Source: Tenacibaculum sp. M341
GTDB lineage: Bacteria > Bacteroidota > Bacteroidia > Flavobacteriales > Flavobacteriaceae
Length of the DNA stretch: 61,324 nt
Assembly (NCBI RefSeq): GCF_004337695.1
Contig: NZ_SJXJ01000024.1
Span: 1-61,324, forward strand
Direction: 5' to 3'
A program made the position numbers and the translations under genes. The notes under the pieces are model-generated. The model was given only the letters and a program-made list of their open reading frames with translations. It did no database searches and was not told where the DNA came from. The first letter of the stretch is position 1. The number at the start of each line of letters is the position of its first letter. Below, one piece after another: positions 8,942-17,573 of the stretch.

Positions 8942-9832
8942 TTACAACTTTGAAAAATCATCTTCGAAATTTAAAATAAAATCGTTGATGTATTTTTTTT
9001 TGCGATCTGATGTTCTGAAAACCAAATAATGAGTTCTTTTTAATCCATTTGCACCTATCTGCTTAAATTTTAAAGATTCCGATAGTTTGAATGATTTTAA
9101 CGTCCATTTTGGCATACAGATAATTCCCATATTAGCTACCACCATTTCTAAGGCTACTTCGGTTAAAGGAATTGCAACTATTTTTATTGGGGTAATATTA
9201 TTAGGCTTTAAAAATTGATTGTACACAGAAACTGTTTCTAACGGAAAAGAATGTATGATTAACTGTACATTTGAGAAATCGGTTGCTTGTAAAAACTTAG
9301 TATTACTGAGCGGATTTTCTTCATGCATAACTGCAAAAATTTCATCTTCATATACCGGAATGCTAGATAATTTTTCGTGTGTAGGTTTTTGGGTTACCAT
9401 AGCAATATCAATTTCATTAGCTAAAATTTTTGAAATAGGCTGGTGTGTGGCTTCAAGAATTAAATCTACCTTAATTTCTGGATATAAAAGTCCCATTTTT
9501 TGTATAAATGCAGGTAATCCTTGATAAAAACTATAACATTCAGTACTTACTTTAATAGTTCCAGAAGCTCCTAAACGAAGTTGTTCAATATTTTGAAATC
9601 CTTTTTCAATGCTATCAAGTACCTTATTTCCTAATTTATAAAGTGCTACTCCCTCTTCTGTTAACTGCCATTTATTTCGTTTTCTATGAAAAACTTTAAA
9701 CCCTAAACGTTCTTCTAATTCTCTTAATTGGTGACTTAAAGCTGACTGTGTTAAAAACAATTTATTAGCAGAATTGGCTATACTTCCCTCCTCTTCAATC
9801 GTTTTTATCAATCTAAAATATTTAATTTCCAT
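8942..9832 (-). CDS. LysR-family transcriptional regulator
   Basis: A protein of about 296 residues. A winged HTH at residues 1-60 (SIANSANKLFLTQSALSHQL) is followed by a LysR effector domain at about 88-290. It resembles MetR-type regulators in length and order, but that subfamily is a guess. I place the start at 9832 (MEIKYF), not the upstream ATG at 9841, because the latter lies inside a TAnnTTTG promoter element on this strand (9839-9846). It is divergent from the NTF2-like gene at 9965, which it probably regulates together with itself. Confidence 0.85.
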   Translation of the reverse strand: MEIKYFRLIKTIEEEGSIANSANKLFLTQSALSHQLRELEERLGFKVFHRKRNKWQLTEEGVALYKLGNKVLDSIEKGFQNIEQLRLGASGTIKVSTECYSFYQGLPAFIQKMGLLYPEIKVDLILEATHQPISKILANEIDIAMVTQKPTHEKLSSIPVYEDEIFAVMHEENPLSNTKFLQATDFSNVQLIIHSFPLETVSVYNQFLKPNNITPIKIVAIPLTEVALEMVVANMGIICMPKWTLKSFKLSESLKFKQIGANGLKRTHYLVFRTSDRKKKYINDFILNFEDDFSKL

Positions 9833-9838
9833 AATTAA

Positions 9839-9846
9839 CAAAGTTA
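9839..9846 (-). promoter_or_regulatory. -7 element of the LysR gene
   Basis: Reads TAACTTTG on the minus strand, a full match to Bacteroidota TAnnTTTG. It ends 7 bp before the LysR ATG at 9832, so transcription should start at or very near the start codon, giving a leaderless or nearly leaderless message. Confidence 0.5.
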
Positions 9847-9936
9847 ATCATTAGCTGGATTTCTCTATTTGAAAAAAATTCAATTTTCGTTTAGAAAGCT
9901 TCAACTAAAAGTCATGTAAACAGGCTGAATAGCTTC

Positions 9937-9944
9937 TAGTTTTG
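9937..9944 (+). promoter_or_regulatory. -7 element upstream of the NTF2-like gene
   Basis: Reads TAGTTTTG, a full match to TAnnTTTG, 20 bp before the ATG at 9965. The 90 bp between the two divergent promoters would hold the LysR binding sites. Confidence 0.5.
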
Positions 9945-9964
9945 CGGTAATAAAAATTAAAATT

Positions 9965-10348
9965 ATGCAACAGAAAGCTACTTACACCGACTTAATAAAT
10001 GCTGTACAAACCTATTTTGATGCTCTTTATTATTGCGATACTCAATTATTAAACAAAGTTTTTCATAAAAGTGCCAGTTTATTTGATGTTGATGAAGGTA
10101 CTGTTTTTGTTGAATCTATTGAAAGTTTTAGTAACGATGTTAGCGGACGAATATCTCCTGCTAGTAAAGGGCAAGAACCTGAATCCGAAATTTTAATGAT
10201 TGATTGGCTTTCTTCAAACTGTGCTACTGTTAAAATAAGAATTAGAGCACACAACAATATTTTTGTAGATCATTTAGGATTTGTAAACGGTGAAAATGGT
10301 TGGCAAATTGTTTCGAAAATTTGGCATTTAGAGGCTACAAAATCATAG
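9965..10348 (+). CDS. NTF2-like (SnoaL/lumazine-binding-like) protein
   Basis: A 127-residue soluble protein with the NTF2-like fold pattern: an N-terminal helix pair (TYFDALYYCDTQLLNKVFH), then strands ending in HLGFVNGENGWQIVSKIWH. It is close in style to the putative lumazine-binding group. Such proteins bind small ligands or act as small enzymes; the substrate cannot be read here. It is divergent from a LysR regulator and followed by a strong terminator, so it is probably a monocistronic LysR target. Confidence 0.65.
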   Translation: MQQKATYTDLINAVQTYFDALYYCDTQLLNKVFHKSASLFDVDEGTVFVESIESFSNDVSGRISPASKGQEPESEILMIDWLSSNCATVKIRIRAHNNIFVDHLGFVNGENGWQIVSKIWHLEATKS

Positions 10349-10369
10349 ACAATTTAAAATGTTATAATT

Positions 10370-10398
10370 ACGGTTTAGTATTCTCTAAACCGTTTTTT
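10370..10398 (+). terminator. Rho-independent terminator after the NTF2-like gene
   Basis: Stem ACGGTTTAG / CTAAACCGT (10370-10378 and 10384-10392) with a 5-base loop, followed by a run of T. It separates the NTF2-like gene from the flavoprotein gene starting at 10408. Confidence 0.8.
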
Positions 10399-10407
10399 AT
10401 TTAATTT

Positions 10408-11373
10408 ATGTATTTTTCTGAAGTGGAAAATACAACAACCGACATTTTAATTATAGGAAATAGTCTGTACGCACTTTCTTTAGCTCTTCAATTAGGAAAA
10501 GCCAAAAAAGAAGTTTTAATCACTGAAATTCTTCAAGAACATCCTGTAAGAGGTTTTTATAAAATTGGAAAAACAAGTTTAAATGATGTGCCTATAGAAG
10601 GACATACTTTCGACGACATGATTTTTTCTCGTTTAAATAAATTAGGAGTTAGTACAAAACTCAATATTTATATTGATAGTGGTATTGACTATGATAAAGC
10701 TTCTGATACTTTTACAGTACATTGTTATGAGAGTACAATAGTGGCTAAAAAAATCGTTTATGCGCCTAACATTATTACAAAAACCGATACTTATCCACTC
10801 ACTTCAAAAAAGGTACAATCTTTTGAATGGTCTGCATGTGCTTGGAGTGATTCATATTTTTATAAACATCAAAAAACTGGTGTGTACGGAAATGGAAGTT
10901 GGTCTGCAAACCAAGCATTAAATGCTCATCTCAGTAAAAATGACGTTACAATTTACAATCCTGATGCTACTTTTATTGCGGATGATTTTTTACTAGATGA
11001 ATTGGAACAATCTGGTATTAGAATTGTTAATAACTGTAATGATTTCCAACTTATTTCCGATTCAGAAAAAGGTTTAGCTTTTGTTACTTATACCTGTAAT
11101 GGTGAACAATTTAAAGAAGTTTGTAAATTGGTTTATGAAGGTAGAGCAAATAATATTGTAGAAAATCCGTTTGGCGAATTTCCTGAGAAAGCTAAATTTT
11201 TCACTCATAAAATACCTTTGTTAACTTTTAATCATGATACTGAATTTGACTCAGAAAAACATCAAAAATTACTCCTCAATTTAATTCCTAATTATTCTAT
11301 ATTCAACATTCTTTTTTATAAAAGAATCTTTAATAGTTTTATACGCTCAATAAAAAAACAAAACATTAAATAA
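10408..11373 (+). CDS. Thioredoxin-reductase-like flavoprotein with altered redox motif
   Basis: A 321-residue protein with the order of thioredoxin reductases: an N-terminal dinucleotide-binding strand (DILIIGNSLYALSLALQLG, residues 12-30) and an internal segment at 144-168 that lines up with CATCDG...GGGDSA. Here the redox pair reads C144-A-W-S147-D, so the second Cys is Ser, and both nucleotide loops depart from GxGxxG/GGGDSA. It may bind a flavin yet be unable to do disulfide exchange, or it may be degenerate. Its stop overlaps the next start at 11373 by one base. Confidence 0.6.
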   Translation: MYFSEVENTTTDILIIGNSLYALSLALQLGKAKKEVLITEILQEHPVRGFYKIGKTSLNDVPIEGHTFDDMIFSRLNKLGVSTKLNIYIDSGIDYDKASDTFTVHCYESTIVAKKIVYAPNIITKTDTYPLTSKKVQSFEWSACAWSDSYFYKHQKTGVYGNGSWSANQALNAHLSKNDVTIYNPDATFIADDFLLDELEQSGIRIVNNCNDFQLISDSEKGLAFVTYTCNGEQFKEVCKLVYEGRANNIVENPFGEFPEKAKFFTHKIPLLTFNHDTEFDSEKHQKLLLNLIPNYSIFNILFYKRIFNSFIRSIKKQNIK

Positions 11374-12281
11374 TGCAATCAAAACTATATTTTTTAATCT
11401 CATTAAACTTATTCTTAATTTTCTCTTGCTCAGCTAAAGGAACAAACAATACTACACTAGAAGGTAAATGGAAAGTAGTTGATTGGACATACATAAATTT
11501 TGGAAGAAGGAGTCTTGATAACAGTGAAAGAAAAGGAATGAATGAAATGATGAATGATTTAACCTTAGAATTTAAGTTAAATCAAACTTTTTCAACGAAC
11601 AAACCTGAAATGTTGGACAATTTACAAGACAAACAATATACTGTAAATGAATTTAATGAGGTTATCATTGATCATCAGTATTACTCCTTTATAATAAGAG
11701 ACAACAAATATTACTTTCTATTTAGTAATGTAATGTTACAAGTTGAAAAAATAAAAGACTATAACGGAGGTAAAATAAAGCTTAAAAAACTACCTGTTAA
11801 ACATAATGATGTTACTGAGTTTCTTAGTCAAGAACCAAGAGATTATGAAACTGTATACGACATTGAAAGACTAGACACTCCTCCGAAATTAAAAATTGCT
11901 GAATTTGATGAGAATTGTCTAATCGATTGTTTATACAACTCTTTCAACTCTAATATGCATTATTTTATTGATTTTTCTAAAGTTGATAAAGACACTAGTT
12001 TTTTTATTGATTTTATAATTGATACGGAAGGAGAAATTAGCAACTTAAATATTAAATCTAAAAAAAATAAGCCTACTAAAGGTTTAAGAAAAACAGCTAA
12101 AGTATATTATGGTTCTCCTGAAGATATGAAAAAAACTAATAGGAAAGTTTCATTTTCAGATCAAGAAAAGGAAATTGTTAGTAGTATTTTAGATTTTGAA
12201 AACATTTTAATTCCTGGAGTAAAAAATGGTCAACCAGTCAATACTAAAATAAATCTTGAAATACGATTAATTTCTAAATAA
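11373..12281 (+). CDS. Lipocalin-like lipoprotein, unrecognised
   Basis: A 302-residue protein. The hydrophobic N-terminus ends in the lipobox FSCS, so it is probably a lipoprotein. Residues 30-130 (LEGKWKVVDWTY, then strands) resemble the lipocalin-like domains common in Bacteroidota lipoproteins. The C-terminal half is a second alpha/beta region (FIDFIIDTEGEISNLNIKS) reminiscent of TonB-C-like domains in secreted flavobacterial proteins. It is coupled to the flavoprotein gene by an ATG/stop overlap. Role unknown. Confidence 0.55.
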   Translation: MQSKLYFLISLNLFLIFSCSAKGTNNTTLEGKWKVVDWTYINFGRRSLDNSERKGMNEMMNDLTLEFKLNQTFSTNKPEMLDNLQDKQYTVNEFNEVIIDHQYYSFIIRDNKYYFLFSNVMLQVEKIKDYNGGKIKLKKLPVKHNDVTEFLSQEPRDYETVYDIERLDTPPKLKIAEFDENCLIDCLYNSFNSNMHYFIDFSKVDKDTSFFIDFIIDTEGEISNLNIKSKKNKPTKGLRKTAKVYYGSPEDMKKTNRKVSFSDQEKEIVSSILDFENILIPGVKNGQPVNTKINLEIRLISK

Positions 12282-12326
12282 AAACCTTTAAAACACCGAA
12301 TTAACTAATCAAAATACATACAAAAA

Positions 12327-12794
12327 ATGAAAAAGCAAATTGATAAATCTGTAACTATTTTATGGAAAAATTTCTTAGAAAAATATCCTGACAATACAAC
12401 ACAAAAATTACCTGAATCGTTCTACTTTTGTGATAATGAAAAAGATGCTAATGAATGTGCTGAATTGGTTGTAAAAGGAATTAAACAAGCTACAGCTACC
12501 TCTATTTGGTGGTTTGAAAAAAATAATGAAGCATTACCAAAAATTGGAGATCAATACATAGTTACAGATTGGAATGGCAATGCTAAAGCTATTATAGAAA
12601 CTACTAAAATAGAATTAGTTCCTTACAATAAAATTACTCCTGAATTTGCTGCTACAGAAGGTGAAGGAGATAAATCATTAACTTATTGGAAAAAAGTTCA
12701 CAAGGCATATTATTCAAGAGAAATGGAACCTTATGGCGAGCAATTTGATGAAAATATGATGATTGTTTGTGAGTATTTTAAAAAGATTTTTTAG
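12327..12794 (+). CDS. ASCH-domain protein
   Basis: A 155-residue cytosolic protein. Residues 45-135 fit the ASCH fold: VVKGIKQATATSIWWF, then IGDQYIVTDWNGNAKAIIETTKIELVPY, and AATEGEGDKSLTYWKKVH. The GIKxATxS and EGEGD-x-S-x-x-W signatures are typical. ASCH proteins bind RNA or modified nucleosides; the YqfB type hydrolyses N4-acetylcytidine. It stands alone between the lipoprotein and a small membrane protein. Confidence 0.8.
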   Translation: MKKQIDKSVTILWKNFLEKYPDNTTQKLPESFYFCDNEKDANECAELVVKGIKQATATSIWWFEKNNEALPKIGDQYIVTDWNGNAKAIIETTKIELVPYNKITPEFAATEGEGDKSLTYWKKVHKAYYSREMEPYGEQFDENMMIVCEYFKKIF

Positions 12795-12814
12795 TATATT
12801 TAAATTAAAAAATT

Positions 12815-13180
12815 ATGGAGAACGGAGTTGTTCTTTTTGTTACTTTTTTCTTATGTCTTGTAGTTATAATATTCTTTTATGGCTGGCTTCATAAACGAAA
12901 AAAAGAACATCTTTCTACTATTGATGCTGATTGGGTTAATTTTAAACAAGCGATCACTAATAAACACATAGATGGTATTGTTAAGTTTGGTAATAAAGTA
13001 GTTTGGAACGAACATTTTACTATGGAGAAACTCAAAGAAATGTCTAGATTAATTCATAATCTTGAAAGTGTACATCCTGAATTGAAAACATCTCAAAAAC
13101 TTGAAAACCTAAAATCAGTAGTTTACAATAAGTACATCAAATGGAATATGAAATATCCTTATCATACTAGGCAATACTGA
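12815..13180 (+). CDS. Single-pass membrane protein, unrecognised
   Basis: A 121-residue protein with one N-terminal membrane helix at about residues 4-25, then a basic RKKKEH stop-transfer and a soluble helical domain of about 95 residues. I recognise no family. It starts 20 bp after the ASCH gene and converges with the Lrp gene (15 bp between the ends). Confidence 0.5.
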   Translation: MENGVVLFVTFFLCLVVIIFFYGWLHKRKKEHLSTIDADWVNFKQAITNKHIDGIVKFGNKVVWNEHFTMEKLKEMSRLIHNLESVHPELKTSQKLENLKSVVYNKYIKWNMKYPYHTRQY

Positions 13181-13195
13181 TTATTAAAAGGAATA

Positions 13196-13624
13196 TTACT
13201 CTTCTGTATTATCCAAAACATCTGATAAAACTAACAATGTATGTGTATCACCAAAAGGCATTAACTTATCAATAAGTTGTTGCAGGTGTAATTGATTTTT
13301 AAGCATTGCTTTTAAATGCACATTCTGATTTCCGGTAATTCGATGTGCTTTTTTTATTTCTGATATTGTTGGAATTACTTCTAAAAATGATTTTAATTTT
13401 CCGTGAAATACTTTCACCAAAATAAAAACCTCTAAGTCGTATCCTAGTTTTGAATGATCTATTTCTATGCTATATTTTTTAATCAGTCCCATATCTTCCA
13501 TTTTTAAAATACGCTCTCTAGCTGCCGAAGCAGAAAGATGAATCATTCTACCTATTTCAGCAAATGAGAGTCTAGCATCTTTTTCTAATGCTTTTAAAAT
13601 ACGGGTATCTATATCGTCAATCAT
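13196..13624 (-). CDS. Lrp/AsnC-family transcriptional regulator
   Basis: A 142-residue protein of normal family length. HTH at residues 5-55 (DARLSFAEIGRMIHLSASAA, ending RILKMEDMGLIKKYSI), then the RAM effector-binding domain (VFILVKVFHG and ITGNQNVHLKA). Lrp proteins assemble as octamers and sense amino acids or related metabolites. It is divergent from the dehydrogenase gene, its most likely target. A perfect -7 element sits 28 bp upstream of its ATG. Confidence 0.9.
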   Translation of the reverse strand: MIDDIDTRILKALEKDARLSFAEIGRMIHLSASAARERILKMEDMGLIKKYSIEIDHSKLGYDLEVFILVKVFHGKLKSFLEVIPTISEIKKAHRITGNQNVHLKAMLKNQLHLQQLIDKLMPFGDTHTLLVLSDVLDNTEE

Positions 13625-13652
13625 TGGTAAAACACTATTAATACAAATCTTT

Positions 13653-13660
13653 CAAAGGTA
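13653..13660 (-). promoter_or_regulatory. -7 element of the Lrp gene
   Basis: Minus-strand TACCTTTG, a full match to TAnnTTTG, 28 bp before the Lrp start. The 106-bp divergent gap to the dehydrogenase should also contain Lrp operators. Confidence 0.5.
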
Positions 13661-13730
13661 AATTTACAGAAACACAAACGATTCTGTTTTTAATTCATTT
13701 AAAAAAAATAGAAATTTGTATAAAAAAAAG

Positions 13731-14660
13731 ATGAGTATAGTCATTTGCTTTAATAATAAAGATCCAAAACCATGGCAAGAAGCTTTACAAGCTAAATTAA
13801 AAGATGTTACTATTGAAATTTATCCGCAGGTAAAAAATCCTGATAAAGTAACGTTTGCCTTATGCTGGAAACCAGATAAAAATATTTTAGCTCAGTTTAA
13901 AAATTTAAAAGTAGTACAATCTGTTGGTGCTTCTGTAGAGCATATTATTCAAACTCAAAACCTTCCTTCAAGCTGTATCATTTCAAGAATTGTAGACAAT
14001 CAATTATCTAATGATATGTTTGAGTTTTTACTCACAGGAATTTTATCACATTTAAAAAGATTTTCTGAATATCATATAGATCAGCAACAACAACAATGGA
14101 ATCCAAAACCTTATAAAAACATAAATAATACAACCATTGGTGTTTTAGGTTTAGGAAAAATTGGCACTACAGTTTCAGAAAAATTGGTTCAACTAGGATT
14201 TCAAGTAAAAGCTTGGTCTGCATCAGAAAAAAAATTAGAAAATGTATCTTGTTTTTATGGTGAAAGCGGATTAATCTCTGTTTTAAAAAACACTGATATT
14301 TTAATCAATATTTTACCACTAACTAACGCAACTGAAAACATCTTAAACTTACAAAACTTAGAAAAACTCAATAAAAATGGGTATGTAATAAATGTAGGAA
14401 GAGGAGAACATTTGGTAGAAACTGATTTATTAACACTACTAGAAAGTCAACACTTATCTGGAGCATTGTTAGATGTTTTTAGAACAGAACCTTTGCCTTC
14501 AACACACCCATTTTGGCAACACAATGCTATTACTATAACTCCGCATATTGCAGCCATTACCAATATAAATACTGCTGCTGATACTGTGGTTATCAATTAC
14601 CAAAACCTTGTAAATGGTACCGAATTACTTCATATTGTTTCATTAAAAAAAGGATACTAA
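13731..14660 (+). CDS. D-2-hydroxyacid dehydrogenase, GhrA-like
   Basis: A protein of about 309 residues, probably reducing glyoxylate, hydroxypyruvate or another 2-keto acid with NAD(P)H. The cofactor loop is GVLGLGKIG. The catalytic Arg is in NVGRGEHLVE, the Glu in RTEPLP and the His in TPHIAA, all in family order; the THPFW motif is typical of GhrA. I prefer ATG 13731 (MSIVICF) to the in-frame TTG at 13716. Its stop is 2 bp before the glyoxalase-like gene, so the two form an operon divergent from Lrp. Confidence 0.85.
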   Translation: MSIVICFNNKDPKPWQEALQAKLKDVTIEIYPQVKNPDKVTFALCWKPDKNILAQFKNLKVVQSVGASVEHIIQTQNLPSSCIISRIVDNQLSNDMFEFLLTGILSHLKRFSEYHIDQQQQQWNPKPYKNINNTTIGVLGLGKIGTTVSEKLVQLGFQVKAWSASEKKLENVSCFYGESGLISVLKNTDILINILPLTNATENILNLQNLEKLNKNGYVINVGRGEHLVETDLLTLLESQHLSGALLDVFRTEPLPSTHPFWQHNAITITPHIAAITNINTAADTVVINYQNLVNGTELLHIVSLKKGY

Positions 14661-14662
14661 AC

Positions 14663-15070
14663 ATGAATAGATTTCATTTTGCTTTTAAGGTTAAAGATAT
14701 AGCGAGTACTTATCGTTTTTATCATGAAATATTAAATTGTCATATTGGAAGACAAACTGAAAATTGGATAGATTTTGATTTTTTTGGTCATCAATTATCT
14801 GCACATGTTTCTGATAATATTCCTGAATTAGACTATTGTGGAAAAGTAGACAATATTAAAGTTCCTATTCCGCACTTTGGTTGTATTTTAAATGAGCAAG
14901 AATTTGAAACAGTTAAAAGGAATTTACAAAAAAACGACATCACTTTTATAGTAACTCCTCAAGTGCGATACAAAGGAAAGAAAGGTGAACAACAAACAAT
15001 GTTTGTTTTAGATTTTAGTAATAATCCTATTGAATTTAAGAGCTTTAAAAATGAAACAGAGATATTTTAA
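14663..15070 (+). CDS. VOC/glyoxalase-family protein
   Basis: A 135-residue protein with the vicinal-oxygen-chelate pattern: FAFKVKDIASTYRFYHEILNC at the N-terminus and FVLDFSNNPIEFKSF at the C-terminus, with the probable metal-ligand Glu in the last motif. Members include glyoxalases, dioxygenases and isomerases; the substrate cannot be told. It is co-transcribed with the GhrA-like gene, so a shared keto-acid substrate pathway is plausible. It is followed by a palindromic repeat element. Confidence 0.75.
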   Translation: MNRFHFAFKVKDIASTYRFYHEILNCHIGRQTENWIDFDFFGHQLSAHVSDNIPELDYCGKVDNIKVPIPHFGCILNEQEFETVKRNLQKNDITFIVTPQVRYKGKKGEQQTMFVLDFSNNPIEFKSFKNETEIF

Positions 15071-15071
15071 C

Positions 15072-15248
15072 GTGAATCTCGTTTAAGAGTAAAAGTGTCA
15101 CTTCGAGTGAAATTATTTGTAATGGAATTCAACATAATTTTGTATAGAGAAGCTTTCGTAATACGAATTGTTCTCGATACAATTTTTTATTACGTTTTAC
15201 TTCATAAAAAATCACTCGAACTGACATGGATTCTTATCCAAGATTCAC
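15072..15248. repeat. Dispersed palindromic (MITE-like) element
   Basis: A 177-bp imperfect palindrome. The ends GTGAATCTC (15072-15080) and AAGATTCAC (15240-15248) pair. Inside them GTGTCACTTCGAGTGA (15095-15110) pairs with TCACTCGAACTGACAT (15212-15227) at 14 of 16 positions. Near the centre AATTTTGTATAGAGAA pairs with TTCTCGATACAATTTT. No coding potential. I recall elements of this TCACTCGAA type as common intergenic repeats in marine Flavobacteriaceae. Confidence 0.7.
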
Positions 15249-15325
15249 CTTATATTAAATGAATACCAACTGTTTTATTTCTTTATCCTAAACAGATTAA
15301 CGTTTGTAATTGTTTGTTTTTAGAT

Positions 15326-15333
15326 TAAATTTG
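15326..15333 (+). promoter_or_regulatory. -7 element of the esterase gene
   Basis: Reads TAAATTTG, matching TAnnTTTG, 20 bp before the ATG at 15354. TTTG-rich sequence lies about 20 bp further upstream, consistent with a -33 box. Confidence 0.5.
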
Positions 15334-15353
15334 TAGAAATTCCACTAAAAACT

Positions 15354-16523
15354 ATGAAAAAAACAGGCTTAATTACCTTTCTATTTTTTTGTTTCTTATG
15401 TATAAACGGACAAAAAAGCGATGATATTGTTATTGGAAAAATTGATGGTTTACATTCTAAAATTTTAAATGAACAGCGAAAAATTTTTGTGCATGTTCCC
15501 AAAACTAATCCTAACAATAAAGAAATATTTCCTGTAGTGTATGTTTTAGATGGCAATGCTCATTTTGACTCTGTGGTGGCTCTGCTCAAACAGTTTAGCA
15601 CTGTAAATGGAAATACACTATGCCCTAAAATGATTGTTATTGGCATTCCCAACACATTTAGATCGAGAGACCTATCTCCTACTAAAGGAGAAATTGTCGG
15701 CTCTGGAGGAGGCGATCAGTTTATGTCTTTTATCGAAAAAGAATTGATTCCGTATGTAGATTCAAAATACCCAACGCAACCATACCGAATGTTTATAGGA
15801 CATTCTCTTGGTGGATTAACCGTAATGAATGCTTTGCTCAAAAAACCTGAATTATTTAATTCATATGTAGCTATTGATCCGTCTATGTTTTGGAATGAGA
15901 AGAACTTATTGAAAAAAATTAGGCAAACTGAATTTGGCAATCGCTACACCAATAAAACACTTTTCTTAGGGTATGCAAATATTAAAAATAGTGATTCTAG
16001 TAATGCTATAAAACATTCCAAAGCTATTTTAGAACTTAAAGATTATTTAGAAAATGGTTCTAATACAAAACTATCTTTTAAAGCAACATATTATCCTAAT
16101 GATGATCATGGATCCATGCCTTTAATTACAACCTACGATGCTTTACGTTTTATTTTTAGCTTTTATGATTTTAAACTTACAAATAATGATTATTTGAATC
16201 CTGAAATTAATATTCTTAATAAAATAGAAAATTACTATCGAGCATTATCAAAAGGATTTGACACTAAAATGATCCCCGATGAAAAGTTTGTAAGTGATAT
16301 TGGTTATGAATTATTAAGAAAAGGTCAGCTAAAAAGAGCTTTACAATTGTTTCAATGGAATCTAAAAAATTATCCAAGTAGTTCTTACTCTTACGAATCT
16401 TTAGGTGATTATTATGATAAAACAAATGATAAAGTAAAAGCTCTAAAACATTATAAAAAAGCACTTTCTTTAAAGTACAATCCTTATATAGAAGATCAAA
16501 TAAAAAAGTTAGAGGAAAAGTAA
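15354..16523 (+). CDS. Secreted esterase (esterase D/IroE-like) with TPR tail
   Basis: A 389-residue protein. A signal peptide (residues 1-19, ending NGQ) is followed by an alpha/beta-hydrolase domain of the putative-esterase type: HVPKTNPNNKEIFPVVYVLDG, then the nucleophile elbow GHSLGG with Ser151, and a likely catalytic His in NDDHGSMP near 252. Residues 320-385 form TPR-like helices (LGDYYDKTNDKVKALKHYKKA). Related enzymes cleave acyl esters or siderophore lactones. The stop codon overlaps the next ATG by one base. Confidence 0.8.
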   Translation: MKKTGLITFLFFCFLCINGQKSDDIVIGKIDGLHSKILNEQRKIFVHVPKTNPNNKEIFPVVYVLDGNAHFDSVVALLKQFSTVNGNTLCPKMIVIGIPNTFRSRDLSPTKGEIVGSGGGDQFMSFIEKELIPYVDSKYPTQPYRMFIGHSLGGLTVMNALLKKPELFNSYVAIDPSMFWNEKNLLKKIRQTEFGNRYTNKTLFLGYANIKNSDSSNAIKHSKAILELKDYLENGSNTKLSFKATYYPNDDHGSMPLITTYDALRFIFSFYDFKLTNNDYLNPEINILNKIENYYRALSKGFDTKMIPDEKFVSDIGYELLRKGQLKRALQLFQWNLKNYPSSSYSYESLGDYYDKTNDKVKALKHYKKALSLKYNPYIEDQIKKLEEK

Positions 16524-17008
16524 TGAACGCAAAAAACATTGGTCGAAAAGTATTTTTCAAATACCTAGGAATTAATTTTTTAATTATAACTGTAGTTACT
16601 TTTATTTTTTCCTATTTCAATATTAATATAAAAAACTACATTCTTTCTAAATATCTGAATCCCATATTAAGAAATTCTCTTTATTACTTGATTCAATTTA
16701 TTATAAGTTGTATAATGTCTTACTTGATCTTCGGAAAAGTAGGTGAAACCATTATTAATAGAAATGAAAAGCCTTTTTGGACTACTTATATTGGATTTAT
16801 AAAGTTATGGTTTGGAATATTTATAATGAATATGCTTTTTGAATTAGTTATCAACACTATTAATTATAATTTAAATTTGAAACTCCTTGGTATTGGCTTA
16901 TTAATGTGGATAGTCTCTTTACCTCTATTTTTAGTAATCGGTGCTATTCATGGATTAACCTCTGGATGGTTTATAGGTAAGGAAATAGAACTCAAAAAGA
17001 ATAAATAA
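16523..17008 (+). CDS. Four-helix membrane protein, unrecognised
   Basis: A 161-residue membrane protein with helices at about 15-36, 55-76, 93-115 and 125-150 and a basic C-terminus. I recognise no family with confidence; DUF4199-like small membrane proteins have a similar layout. Its ATG overlaps the stop of the esterase gene, so the two are translationally coupled. Confidence 0.55.
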   Translation: MNAKNIGRKVFFKYLGINFLIITVVTFIFSYFNINIKNYILSKYLNPILRNSLYYLIQFIISCIMSYLIFGKVGETIINRNEKPFWTTYIGFIKLWFGIFIMNMLFELVINTINYNLNLKLLGIGLLMWIVSLPLFLVIGAIHGLTSGWFIGKEIELKKNK

Positions 17009-17024
17009 AACTTGCTTTTACACC

Positions 17025-17469
17025 ATGAATGTTGATTATATTTTAAATAAAGATTATATAAAAATATATGATCAGAAAATTTTTATTGGAGAAACTATTC
17101 ATCAAATAGAAGAAAAAACAAATTGTAATCTATTCATTTCTCTTAAAAAATAATGATAGCATAATTATTTCTGAAAATGATTTTCAACTTTTCTTTAAAC
17201 AGAATTCACTTTACATGTGGACAATTTCTCCAGATACATCATTCTTGTATTTCAACTTGAAAAAAGTCAACCTAAGTTCGATGAAACTTAATAGCTTTCT
17301 TAAAATTCTTTTCAAAAAAAACATCCAATGGGAATTCAATCAAAACTTAACTTTCAGCGACCAACTATGTATTAGGCTTGATAATAATGTTCACTTTATT
17401 TTTGCATTTGACAAAGCAAACCCAAAAGGTTCTTTGAGTAAAATTGGCTTTTATGAGAAAAAAATCTAA
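17025..17469 (+). pseudogene. Hypothetical gene broken by a +1 frameshift in an A-tract
   Basis: A gene starting at ATG 17025 reads for 42 codons and stops at TAA 17151-17153, immediately after six A (17145-17150). Removing one A joins it smoothly to the frame that runs on to 17469, giving one protein of about 147 residues with matching composition across the junction (FISLK then NNDSIIISEND). It may be a true pseudogene, a sequencing error, phase variation or slippage at the A6 tract. I do not recognise the protein; it is soluble with aromatic beta-strand segments. Confidence 0.6.
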
Positions 17470-17573
17470 TTATCCTCTGTTTTACCAACTCATCATTAAA
17501 AAAGAACAGTTGGGTAAACTAATTTTATATAAATGTATTTTAAGTTTCATTTTTACACCATAAAACAACAAAA

